From the NCBI GenBank assembly GCA_009937555.1, contig JAACFD010000025.1:1-13462 (forward strand): DNA of 13,462 bases. Direction: 5' to 3'. Below, in pieces: positions 1 to 7,803 of this stretch. The stretch's first letter is position 1. Each line of letters starts with the position of its first letter. The stretch comes from Chlamydiales bacterium (lineage in GTDB: Bacteria > Chlamydiota > Chlamydiia > Chlamydiales > JAACFD01). The notes under the pieces were generated by a model. That model saw only the letters and a list, made by a program, of their open reading frames with translations, was not told the origin of the DNA and searched no databases. The position numbers and the translations under genes are program-made.

Positions 1-180
1 CAAGAGCACGAAGTAGATATCATTCAAAGAAAAGTACTAAAAGAATTATTTAATCTAAATCCTGAGTTACCCTACCCCAGTTTCACACTACTGCAAATGA
101 TTCTAAAAGAAATCGCCTTCATCTCAAACATCTCAGAGAAATTAGCTAACCGCATTAGAATGACACTCGAGTTAAAGTAA
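1..180 (+). CDS. DUF47 / PhoU-like phosphate transport regulator, C-terminal fragment
   Basis: This is the last 59 codons of a gene cut by the left window edge; it is open from base 1 and ends in TAA at 178-180. The visible part is alpha-helical and charged. It begins QEHEVDIIQRKVLKELF and ends in a helix ISEKLANRIRMTLELK, which resembles the C-terminal helix of the DUF47 (TIGR00153, COG1392) family of PhoU-like cytoplasmic proteins. Family members are encoded directly next to PiT-type phosphate permeases and are thought to modulate them. Here the permease starts 4 bases downstream, so the two are almost certainly co-transcribed and possibly translationally coupled. The identification rests mainly on context, because only about a quarter of a typical 220-residue protein is present. 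The N-terminal part and its promoter cannot be judged. Confidence 0.72.
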   Translation, partial: QEHEVDIIQRKVLKELFNLNPELPYPSFTLLQMILKEIAFISNISEKLANRIRMTLELK

Positions 181-184
181 GATC

Positions 185-1615
185 ATGATAGAACATACCA
201 CCGTTTTACTAGTTTTAGCCGTAATTTTTGGAATTTATATGGCCTGGAGCATTGGGGCAAACGATGCTGCTAATGCCCTAGGTACTTCTGTTGGCTCAGG
301 TGCCTTGACACTAAGAAATGCCGTTATCCTAGGAGGTATTCTTGAATTCTCCGGGGCATTTTTTGTGGGCTCCCATGTCTCTGAGACCATTCAAAAAGGA
401 ATTGTTGCACCAGAAATTTTCACTCAAGCTCCCTTTGAAATGATACTGGGCATGTGCGCAGCTTTATTAACAGCTGGGGCTTGGCTACAACTTGCTTCCC
501 ACCTTGGCTGGCCTGTGTCTACTACCCATTCTATTGTTGGATCTTTAGTAGGTTTTGGTTTAGTTGCTGGAGGCTACCATGCTATACATTGGCATAAGAT
601 GATTCAAATTGTCCTTAGCTGGGTAATTTCTCCCTTGCTATCAGCTGTGATCTCTTTTGCCATCTTTAGTCTTATAAGAAATAAAATATTTTTCAGTTCT
701 ACCCCGATACAAAAATCAAAAATGCTCACCCCGATACTTGTCTTTTTTGTATCCCTAATCTTATTTCTTGTCCTGCTTTTTAAGGGCCTTAAAAATGCTC
801 ACCTATCATTAACTTTTGCTACAGCATTAGGCTATTCAGTAGGTATTAGTCTTATTCTTGCAGGCCTGACCTACTTATTCATTAGAAAAATGCATTGGGA
901 AGAGAGTCCCCACAAGGCAAAAAACATTAAGAACTACTGGGCTCTTTATAGCTTACAAAGAATTGTAAAGCACTTATATCGCTTAAAAACAGCTTCAAAA
1001 GGTGAGCTATATGAGAAAAGCTCAACAATGCTAGAAGAAGCTCAAAGAATGAAAGAAGCAGCTCAGGAAGAGGTTATTGATATTGAAGATAAGCACTCTG
1101 AGCATATCGTAGTAGAAAGACTATTTTCTTTTCTACAGATACTATCTGCAAGTTTAATGGCCTTTGCCCATGGAGCTAATGATGTTGCTAATGCTATTGG
1201 TCCTTTAGCTGCAATTTTAGATGTCTTAAAGCATGGCCATGTGAGCGACCAAGCTGAAATACCTACCTGGATTCTAGCATGTGGAGGTATAGGTATTGTA
1301 GTTGGTCTAGCGACTTATGGTTGGAAAGTTATTGAAACGATTGGTAAGAAGATAACTGAGCTTACTCCAACCAGAGGCTTTGCTGCTGAGTTTGGAGCTG
1401 CAACCACTATCCTACTTGCTTCTAAACTAGGACTACCTATTTCCTCAACACACACGCTAGTTGGAGCTGTTCTGGGAGTAGGTTTTGCTAGAGGTATACG
1501 AGCTATTAACTTGAACGTTGTAAAAAATATAGCCTTTGCATGGGTGATTACTATTCCAATCGGTGCGTGCACTACTATTGTATTTTACTTCATATTAAAA
1601 GCTATCTTTGTTTAA
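185..1615 (+). CDS. pit: PiT-family inorganic phosphate permease
   Basis: An inner-membrane symporter for inorganic phosphate (PHO4/PiT family), 476 residues, normal family length. The two inverted family repeats are plain to see: GANDAANALGTS at residues 24-35 and GANDVANAIG from residue 330. Each is followed by a P-[VI]-S-[ST]-T-H motif (P110 to H115 and P418 to H423) that belongs to the substrate pathway. About ten hydrophobic segments flank a hydrophilic central loop at roughly residues 236-312, which is charged and probably coiled-coil. The ATG lies 4 bases after the stop of the DUF47 gene with only a weak ribosome site, which suggests coupled translation. In C. trachomatis the equivalent pair is CT691/CT692 (from memory). 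The 3' end overlaps the convergent oppC gene by 4 bases. Use of phosphate rather than another oxyanion is inferred from the family. Confidence 0.95.
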   Translation: MIEHTTVLLVLAVIFGIYMAWSIGANDAANALGTSVGSGALTLRNAVILGGILEFSGAFFVGSHVSETIQKGIVAPEIFTQAPFEMILGMCAALLTAGAWLQLASHLGWPVSTTHSIVGSLVGFGLVAGGYHAIHWHKMIQIVLSWVISPLLSAVISFAIFSLIRNKIFFSSTPIQKSKMLTPILVFFVSLILFLVLLFKGLKNAHLSLTFATALGYSVGISLILAGLTYLFIRKMHWEESPHKAKNIKNYWALYSLQRIVKHLYRLKTASKGELYEKSSTMLEEAQRMKEAAQEEVIDIEDKHSEHIVVERLFSFLQILSASLMAFAHGANDVANAIGPLAAILDVLKHGHVSDQAEIPTWILACGGIGIVVGLATYGWKVIETIGKKITELTPTRGFAAEFGAATTILLASKLGLPISSTHTLVGAVLGVGFARGIRAINLNVVKNIAFAWVITIPIGACTTIVFYFILKAIFV

Positions 1616-3264
1616 GACCGATGCATCTTAGGATCAAAAGCATCTCTAAGAGCATCCCCTATTAGTGCTATGGCAATAAGTAGCATTGTTAATAAAACTG
1701 CAGGGGGCCATAGCAAGTAGCTCTCTCCAGGGAATGCTATACGACCTTCATCCATTAGAACGCCCCATGAGCAGGAGCCTTCCTCACCTAAGCCTAAAAA
1801 TGAAAGTCCTGCTTCAGAACTTATGGCTCCCATTATTGCAAAAGGGAGCAATGTTAAGATAGGAGGGATAGCATTAGGTAGAATATGCCTAAACAAAATG
1901 CGCATACTTGTAAAACCACAACAGCGAAGGGCTTCTACATAAGGCAGGTTCCTTTGCTTTAGCACCTCCCCTCTCATGAAGCGACTAATCCCTGTCCAGC
2001 CAAATACACCCAGCACACAAACTACTAAGAAAATGGACTTACTTTGTAACACTGCTACCACCATAAGTAGCATAAAAAAGGTTGGTAAACCTTCCCACAC
2101 TTCTAAGATACGAGAAATGGCGATATCAACTTTACCTCCAAAAAAACCTGCTGTAGCTCCTATTGGAATACCTATAAGTAATTGGATAAAAACAGCTAGT
2201 ATACCAACCATCAAAGAAACCCTGATACCAAAGATGAGTGATGACACTAAATCCTTCTGGTTGATCCTGGTAAGCAACCAAAAAGGCAGATACTGGTTTA
2301 ATGCCTGTTCTCCTCCAGCATCATCTTGCCAATGAAAATAGCTTACAAAAGGCATCCTTTCATAATTTACCTTGCTAAGTTCCTGCAAGTACCATTCTTT
2401 TTTATCTTTAATATATGTAATTTCATGCTGACTTTCAGGGGATTTTTCTTCTGATAGTGAGTCATTGAGACGATCTAGAGTCTTTTTTTGATGTCTTTGC
2501 TTAATCCGCCAAAGTGTTGGCAAAGCCAAAAGATCTTCCTTAGCCTCCGGATCTAAACGAGCGAGTACTTTTTCATCAAGTTCGGCTGAAGAGGGTAGCT
2601 CATTTTTTGCTACTCCTTCTTGGATTAACTTGTTCTTTTCGCGAACTCTTTGTTTAATAAGATAATTATGTAGAGCTTTCTCAGCGTAAGGAGTAGCGTA
2701 TTTTTGAAGACTTGCATCTTGCTCTTGCTGATGCTTAAAGCGCATAAGACGGTTAATTTTCTCATACTCCGTCATAAACTGAAGTTTTTCTTTCCAGGTT
2801 AATCTAGCACTTAATCGTTTGCCTTCTTTATGCTGCTGCTCCACTTCTTTCAGAAATGCTTGTTTTTTATAGTTTAGTGAAGGATCTGAAGCTGGATCTT
2901 TAATACCAGCACTCATTAAGTAGAAAAAAGCAATAAATTGGGTTGTAACGGCGAGAAAATAGATTAATTTCTTTCTGGTTTTAAAAGCCTTAGCAGCCAA
3001 TATAGTTAATGGAACTACAAGCATTAACAGGTTATAAAATAGATCGATCCGTTTAGTGAAAAAACCCTCAAAAAACAAATAGCGAAATAAAGGAAAGTAT
3101 ACTTGGTGATCATATATGAATATCAAAGGTTTACTAGAGGCGAAAAAAGGAGCATACAAACCAAAAATTGCAAAGAAAGCTACAAAGTAAAAAGCAGCCA
3201 AGCCAACAGGATTTTTCTTATACTGATCAATGATATTTGCAAAAAAGCCTTTTGATTTTTCCAC
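1612..3264 (-). CDS. oppC: Peptide ABC transporter permease, OppC/YejE-like, with large insertion
   Basis: One of two membrane channel subunits of an oligopeptide-type ABC importer. The C-terminal 210 residues (338-545) are a standard BPD_transp_1 domain. Its ATPase-docking EAA loop is EALRCCGFTSMRILFRHILP, at residues 444-463, and SSEAGLSFLGLG follows at 482-493. The N-terminus has the OppC_N helix (about 21-43) and a YejE-like stretch SSKPLIFIYDHQVYFPLF at 43-60. At 550 residues it is much longer than the usual 300 or so. The extra length comprises two additional hydrophobic segments (about 76-92 and 99-120) and a highly charged helical region at about 121-335. With N-in topology the insertion would be periplasmic. 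The usual GTDxxGRD motif before the core is degenerate (LTRINQKD, 331-338). The start is GTG, 3 bases after the oppB stop; no ATG occurs until residue 81. Specificity is unknown. Confidence 0.9.
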   Translation of the reverse strand: MEKSKGFFANIIDQYKKNPVGLAAFYFVAFFAIFGLYAPFFASSKPLIFIYDHQVYFPLFRYLFFEGFFTKRIDLFYNLLMLVVPLTILAAKAFKTRKKLIYFLAVTTQFIAFFYLMSAGIKDPASDPSLNYKKQAFLKEVEQQHKEGKRLSARLTWKEKLQFMTEYEKINRLMRFKHQQEQDASLQKYATPYAEKALHNYLIKQRVREKNKLIQEGVAKNELPSSAELDEKVLARLDPEAKEDLLALPTLWRIKQRHQKKTLDRLNDSLSEEKSPESQHEITYIKDKKEWYLQELSKVNYERMPFVSYFHWQDDAGGEQALNQYLPFWLLTRINQKDLVSSLIFGIRVSLMVGILAVFIQLLIGIPIGATAGFFGGKVDIAISRILEVWEGLPTFFMLLMVVAVLQSKSIFLVVCVLGVFGWTGISRFMRGEVLKQRNLPYVEALRCCGFTSMRILFRHILPNAIPPILTLLPFAIMGAISSEAGLSFLGLGEEGSCSWGVLMDEGRIAFPGESYLLWPPAVLLTMLLIAIALIGDALRDAFDPKMHRS

Positions 3265-3267
3265 TTC

Positions 3268-4770
3268 TTAATCCAAGGTTACTCTAGGGTCTAATATAGT
3301 ATAGCAGATATCTGCTACCAAGTACCCCAATAGGGTTAAAAATGAGCCTATAATTACAGAAAACATAATCACATTGTAGTCATAATTCAAAATAGCCTCG
3401 TAAAAGAACTTTCCAAAACCATTAATACCAAATATGGTTTCTACAATCAAAGAGCCTCCAATAATAACTCCTAGTGACCCTGCAACAGAGGTTACAATAG
3501 TGATTGAGGCATTTCTTCCTACATGCTTAAAGAGTATATATAGCCTAGCTAAACCTTTGGCCTGCGCTGTTCGTACATAGTTTTGTCTTAAAACCTCCAA
3601 AACAGCAGTCCTAGCGATACGAGTCTGAGCAGCTAAGCCTCCATACATAATCGTACATAAAGGCAATACTAAATGCTTTGCTATATCTATTAAACGTTCC
3701 ATTGATGTCATGGTTTTATACTCTTCTTCCGAGCTATTAAAACCTCCAATGGGAATGGGGGTATCTGTAAATAAAAAGGTATTATTTAACGCCACTTTTT
3801 CAATTAAAAATGGTCCAACAACAAAAACAGGAACCGCATAAAGCACTAAAAATAAAATATTTAAACCTAAGTCTTTATAAGTGTTCTGGTTTGCAGCCAT
3901 ATAAACACCAAACAGCATACAAAGGCAAAAAGTAATTAACATAGGCAGTATTGCTAAAGTGAAAGAATACTTAAAGCGCTTTGCAACTTCATCGATGACT
4001 CGTTTATTATCATCGTTTTTAATTGTGCCGAAATCAAGCGTTAATACTTTTGATAAATAACGGCAAAAGCGCGTCTCAAATAGAAGTATGAGCGTTTGAT
4101 CCATACCCTTAGGCTCTAACTTATAAGTAAGTTTATTATCTTGATACCATTGCTTAAGGTGAAGAACCTTCGCTTGAATTTCTTCAGCTGAGTCTGTCTC
4201 AAATAAGGTATTTCTGCTTAGCCAATCGTTATCTTTTGCTATTTTCCGGTTAGCCCTCTTTTCTTCTCTACTTAGAGCAGACCCTACTTTTCCTTGCTTA
4301 GTAGCCCCGCGAACAAAAAAACGACTAGCCAATTGCCTCATAGATAAAGCTAAACTCTCATCCTCAAGTATCTCAAGTAAAAGAGGCATCACAAATCGAG
4401 ACTGATCACCCGTTAACACTCTCTGCTCATGATATGTTTTAAAATCCCAATTTACCTCATCTTGCTTACCCTGCTTATAGTGAAGTATATTCTCTAAGCG
4501 TTGATACAACTGGTTATAGGTAATAGAAGACCAGTTATTAAATAAAATAGGTAAGGTTAATCCAAAGTGCTCTCTGAATCGCAAGAATTTGTCTTCACTC
4601 AAGGTATCTGACGCTTGGTTCTCTTGTCCTGTAGCATCGCCTGAGTCTGAAATCTCCACGACAGTAGCTGGATCACCAGGAGATAGATTGATGATCACAA
4701 AGTTAATCATCACAATAAAGAAAAGAGTAACAGGAAGTAAAAGCAATCGCCTAATTAAATATCCCGCCAT
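3268..4770 (-). CDS. oppB: Peptide ABC transporter permease, OppB/YejB-like, with large insertion
   Basis: The second channel subunit of the importer. The first helix and its tail (MAGYLIRRLLLLP to NLSPGDP, residues 1-34) and the C-terminal core (from LDFGTI at 245-250 to the end) match the OppB/DppB family. The docking loop is at about 399-421 (VRTAQAKGLARLYILFKHVG) and the characteristic ending is TILDPRV. The family is normally about 310 residues; this one is 500 because about 150 charged residues (roughly 85-233) are inserted in the large periplasmic loop after helix 1. Part of that insertion (about 126-152) looks like a HEAT-type helical pair. I chose ATG at 4770 because its product begins exactly where family members begin; a GTG at 4797 in the same frame would add nine residues. 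With the ATG, the gene overlaps oppA by 20 bases, consistent with translational coupling. No clear ribosome site precedes either start. Confidence 0.9.
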   Translation of the reverse strand: MAGYLIRRLLLLPVTLFFIVMINFVIINLSPGDPATVVEISDSGDATGQENQASDTLSEDKFLRFREHFGLTLPILFNNWSSITYNQLYQRLENILHYKQGKQDEVNWDFKTYHEQRVLTGDQSRFVMPLLLEILEDESLALSMRQLASRFFVRGATKQGKVGSALSREEKRANRKIAKDNDWLSRNTLFETDSAEEIQAKVLHLKQWYQDNKLTYKLEPKGMDQTLILLFETRFCRYLSKVLTLDFGTIKNDDNKRVIDEVAKRFKYSFTLAILPMLITFCLCMLFGVYMAANQNTYKDLGLNILFLVLYAVPVFVVGPFLIEKVALNNTFLFTDTPIPIGGFNSSEEEYKTMTSMERLIDIAKHLVLPLCTIMYGGLAAQTRIARTAVLEVLRQNYVRTAQAKGLARLYILFKHVGRNASITIVTSVAGSLGVIIGGSLIVETIFGINGFGKFFYEAILNYDYNVIMFSVIIGSFLTLLGYLVADICYTILDPRVTLD

Positions 4771-7057
4771 AAGCCATATCTTGTGTTGCTGAGTCACGCG
4801 TTTTTATCCAGAAAATCTCAGACTGTGGCTCTGCCACATTTGCGCCAGGAACTAAATCCTGTCGCTGAGCTGGAATAAATACATTTTGTAAATAGTCCCT
4901 GTAAACCATTGTTGTTTTAGGAGTATATAAGAAAGTATAAGGCGCTTCTTCATGAACAATTTCATGGAAGCGATGGTATAAAGCTAAACGTTTTTCACTG
5001 TTATACTCAAAGTCCAAACGCTCTATTATTTCATCCGCCTCTGAGTTTGCAAATCCTACAGCATTAGAAGAGCCATTTTCTTTAGCTCCATCTGAATGCC
5101 ACAACTGCCGAGGTGTTTCAGGAGGGGTTCCGAGAGCCCAACCAAAATAGATGGCATCAAAATTCTTTTCTGCAAAAATATTGCTTAAATCAGAAATATC
5201 TAAGCCATTTAACTTACAATCAATACCAAGTTCCTTTAAAGCTGTAGCTACATACTCACAGTTGATTCTAGTTACAGGATTTTTTACATAATAAGATAGA
5301 GAGAAGCGGAAAGGAGTCAGTTGACCATGAATAAGCTTATCTCTTATACCGTCTCCATCCTGATCAAACCATCCAGCCTGCTCTAGCAAGCTTTTGGCTT
5401 TTTCTAAGTCATATTTATAAGGTTTGATATTGGCGTCATTTGAGGGTGAGTTGATGAAAAAAGGCCCTGAAATTGCCACGCCCATTCCATTAAGGTTCTG
5501 GTCGATGATTCGCTGAACATCGATTGCCATACTTACAGCTTGTCTTACTTTTTTATCTTCAAAAAAAGGCGTTGCTTGATTCCATCCTATATAGTTATAA
5601 GCACGTCTTAAATAATCTAACCTATGTATGGCCATTCCATTTTTTTCTTGCTCACCATACTCCGGTGTTGCCATGTATTCCTCTAGCTCAACTAGCTGAT
5701 CAGGCTGAAGACTATGCGTATCTAACTTACCTGACTTATAGTCTTGCCATATACTATCCGGGTTGGACTTAAAGGAGATTTCCATTTCTTCGACTAAAAC
5801 CGCTAAAGGATCAAAGTAGTTTTGATTTTTCTTAAAAAGAGCCCTTTCATCATTAATGCTATCAAATACCCAAGGGCCGCAAGAGACTATAATACCTTTA
5901 GCCCAGTGTTGCTCAAAATTCTGAGCCCAAATAGAGTTATTTTTATAACTATCTATAGCCTCATCATCTTCAATGATCTTTCTACCATCAGGAAAGTATT
6001 TATATACAAAGCAAGGCAGTGGCTTTAGACTGCCTGTTAAATCTTTAGCTAAATATTTCACTTGTTCTGGATCGGTTGAGAGATCATCTTTCTTTTCAGC
6101 TTTCCATCTAACAATAAAGGTTTCTTCATCTAAAACCTCTAGCTCTTCTATGTCTCCCCAATAATTACGGTAAGGAGCAGCACTCTCTACCGCTTTATTT
6201 TGAACAGCATCTACATAAAATTTAAAATCATGTGCGCTTACTTTATGTCGCTTTGTAAACCAAGGATTTAACTCAAAGTCGCTAGGAAAATTTTTAGCGC
6301 TCAAAGGCTCCCAGAAAACATCCCTTCTTAAATGTACCCAAAACTCTATCTTACCAGTTTGGGCGGCCTTTCTTTCTTCAATTTTAATAGCTAAGGCTGG
6401 AGCCATTGTTTCATATTTTCCAAAGTGCATTTGAGACAGAGAAGACTGACACAAACCTACTAAGCTTTGTACAGAAGATTCATTTCGGAAAGGATGCAGA
6501 TCAGGAGGTCGGCTTACCATAGCCCCTCGTCGCTTCCCTAAAATCTTAAAGTCTTCACCTAAAGTCTTAGGTAGAGTAGAGGAAAATTGATCTTCGGTAA
6601 GTAAATTAGGTAGATTTGGGTCTATATATTTTCTATCTTTCTCTAGGGAGCTAGTAGAGATAAGAGAAAGCTCTATCGACTCTGGTTTTTTAGCAAGATC
6701 TTCACTGCCTTCATTAATACTGTCTTCTGATAAAGTATTTGGAGACGGTTGAGAGCTTGCTTGAAGCTTTATCTGTTTTAAAAGCTCGATACTACTAGCA
6801 TTATTTAAAATGCCCTTAAGAAGCTGTTGATCATTCTTCTGATCATCAATAATAATTTTCACTACGTCATTTTTTAACGTCTGCATTTCCAGTCGGGCAG
6901 ACTGTAGCTCTCTATGTAGCTGCTCTATATCGGAACGAAGGTACTTAACATCTTTTTCTAATAGCTCTGATGACCAAAAAAGCATCATCATAAACCCAAA
7001 TAAGGCAAAGGCCAATATGATTCTTAATAGATACAAAAACAAGGGTTCTTTATTCAT
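4751..7057 (-). CDS. oppA: Membrane-anchored peptide-binding protein (SBP_bac_5) with coiled-coil stalk
   Basis: Substrate-binding component of the Opp importer, 768 residues against about 540 for typical OppA. Residues 8-29 form a hydrophobic helix with no lipobox cysteine, so it probably stays in the membrane as an uncleaved anchor. Residues 33-68 follow an unbroken a/d heptad pattern (L33, V37, L40, I44, L47, L51, A54, M58, L61, V65, I68), which predicts a coiled coil. A low-complexity, Ser/Glu-rich linker follows to about residue 160. The SBP_bac_5 domain covers about 165-750, with the family hallmarks KKVRQAVSMAID, a DQDGDGIRDK loop near 560-570, and ADEIIERLDFEYN. It would capture peptides in the periplasm and deliver them to OppB and OppC encoded downstream. 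The ATG start follows a purine-rich AGAGAGAG stretch. The ligand is unknown; microcin C/Yej-like uptake is one possibility. Confidence 0.9.
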   Translation of the reverse strand: MNKEPLFLYLLRIILAFALFGFMMMLFWSSELLEKDVKYLRSDIEQLHRELQSARLEMQTLKNDVVKIIIDDQKNDQQLLKGILNNASSIELLKQIKLQASSQPSPNTLSEDSINEGSEDLAKKPESIELSLISTSSLEKDRKYIDPNLPNLLTEDQFSSTLPKTLGEDFKILGKRRGAMVSRPPDLHPFRNESSVQSLVGLCQSSLSQMHFGKYETMAPALAIKIEERKAAQTGKIEFWVHLRRDVFWEPLSAKNFPSDFELNPWFTKRHKVSAHDFKFYVDAVQNKAVESAAPYRNYWGDIEELEVLDEETFIVRWKAEKKDDLSTDPEQVKYLAKDLTGSLKPLPCFVYKYFPDGRKIIEDDEAIDSYKNNSIWAQNFEQHWAKGIIVSCGPWVFDSINDERALFKKNQNYFDPLAVLVEEMEISFKSNPDSIWQDYKSGKLDTHSLQPDQLVELEEYMATPEYGEQEKNGMAIHRLDYLRRAYNYIGWNQATPFFEDKKVRQAVSMAIDVQRIIDQNLNGMGVAISGPFFINSPSNDANIKPYKYDLEKAKSLLEQAGWFDQDGDGIRDKLIHGQLTPFRFSLSYYVKNPVTRINCEYVATALKELGIDCKLNGLDISDLSNIFAEKNFDAIYFGWALGTPPETPRQLWHSDGAKENGSSNAVGFANSEADEIIERLDFEYNSEKRLALYHRFHEIVHEEAPYTFLYTPKTTMVYRDYLQNVFIPAQRQDLVPGANVAEPQSEIFWIKTRDSATQDMAYGGIFN

Positions 7058-7095
7058 TTTCTCTCTCTTACTGACTCTGCTTTAATTTTAATTAA

Positions 7096-7713
7096 CTAGT
7101 CGTTAAATTCTACTTTTACCTCTACAATATCTTCCTTAAGGTCAAGTTGTCTTAAAAAGTGTAGAAATACTTCCCCTAAAGCTTTTTGTGCATACTGCTT
7201 TAACTCAGGGTGCTGTTCCCATTTTTGACCTTCTTGCCACAACATCTTGTCTCGTTTTTTCAACATCCTTTTCTGAACCTTTGACATATTCAGAAAGATA
7301 CTACTGTTTAGTATCTCAGGCTCATTTTTATCTTTTATATCTAAGTCTAGCAAGTGAATTTTAGGCGCCTGAATGGTGATGACATTATCTTTAAATTTAG
7401 GAAGCCAAAGCCAATCATAAGAAAATTCAATCCCAAACTGATAGCGCGCATGCCAGTCATACTTTACGGCAGCAAGAGGTATGTTCAACCATTTTCTAAG
7501 GAATGATTTTTTTTGGACATAGCTATAATCTTTGTCCAATTTAACCAAAACAACACTCTGGTTTCTCTTAAATTCTGTTTCTGAGGTTTCATATAAATTT
7601 GGTTTATGATCTGAGGGCTTAAGGTTCGTATACTGGTATACAAAAATACCTAAAACTACCAAGCCCCAAATGGCTAGAACTCTTATCGTCCAGTTAAATA
7701 TATTCTTAAACAT
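7096..7713 (-). CDS. Membrane-anchored protein of unknown function (possible DUF4230-like)
   Basis: A 205-residue protein lying 38 bases upstream of oppA on the same strand, so probably in the same transcript. Residues 5-27 form one hydrophobic helix, followed by a mostly hydrophilic domain that would lie in the periplasm. The region around residues 92-141 alternates beta-type stretches (YQFGIEFSYDWLWLP, then VITIQAPKIHLLDLDI). The C-terminal third is a charged helix rich in lysine (about 144-192). The overall plan of one anchor plus beta strands plus helix is reminiscent of DUF4230, but the match is weak and I do not claim it. I placed the start at the ATG at 7713; an in-frame TTG at 7743 would add ten polar residues and has no ribosome site. 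Function unknown; location suggests an accessory role to the Opp transporter. Confidence 0.75.
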   Translation of the reverse strand: MFKNIFNWTIRVLAIWGLVVLGIFVYQYTNLKPSDHKPNLYETSETEFKRNQSVVLVKLDKDYSYVQKKSFLRKWLNIPLAAVKYDWHARYQFGIEFSYDWLWLPKFKDNVITIQAPKIHLLDLDIKDKNEPEILNSSIFLNMSKVQKRMLKKRDKMLWQEGQKWEQHPELKQYAQKALGEVFLHFLRQLDLKEDIVEVKVEFND

Positions 7714-7803
7714 AAATCTGCCTGTCAGCTTTTTTGTCCTCAATATAGAATATCTTAATTTTATTATCGATCTGAATCTAAAGTATCATCTGCTGAAAAA
7801 ATA

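Noticed and set aside
1315..1572. Minus-strand open frame inside the phosphate permease
   Set aside because: Covered by the conserved second PHO4 repeat on the plus strand.
1976..2335. Plus-strand open frame of 119 codons opposite oppC
   Set aside because: It lies wholly within the conserved permease core on the other strand and its composition is Ser/Thr/Lys/Pro-rich, typical of an antisense shadow.
4771..4797. GTG start for oppB, nine codons upstream
   Set aside because: Family members begin at the equivalent of the ATG at 4770, and the GTG has no better ribosome site. It remains possible.
5524..6164. Several plus-strand open frames opposite oppA
   Set aside because: Short, overlapping each other, without ribosome sites, and covered by the conserved binding-protein domain on the minus strand.
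7714..7743. TTG start for the 205-residue protein
   Set aside because: No ribosome site, and it adds ten polar residues before a signal-anchor that starts normally from the ATG at 7713.
7714..7803. Promoter or terminator between the TauE-like gene and the 205-residue gene
   Set aside because: The AT-rich 90-base gap has no GC-rich hairpin with a T-run and no convincing promoter hexamer pair.
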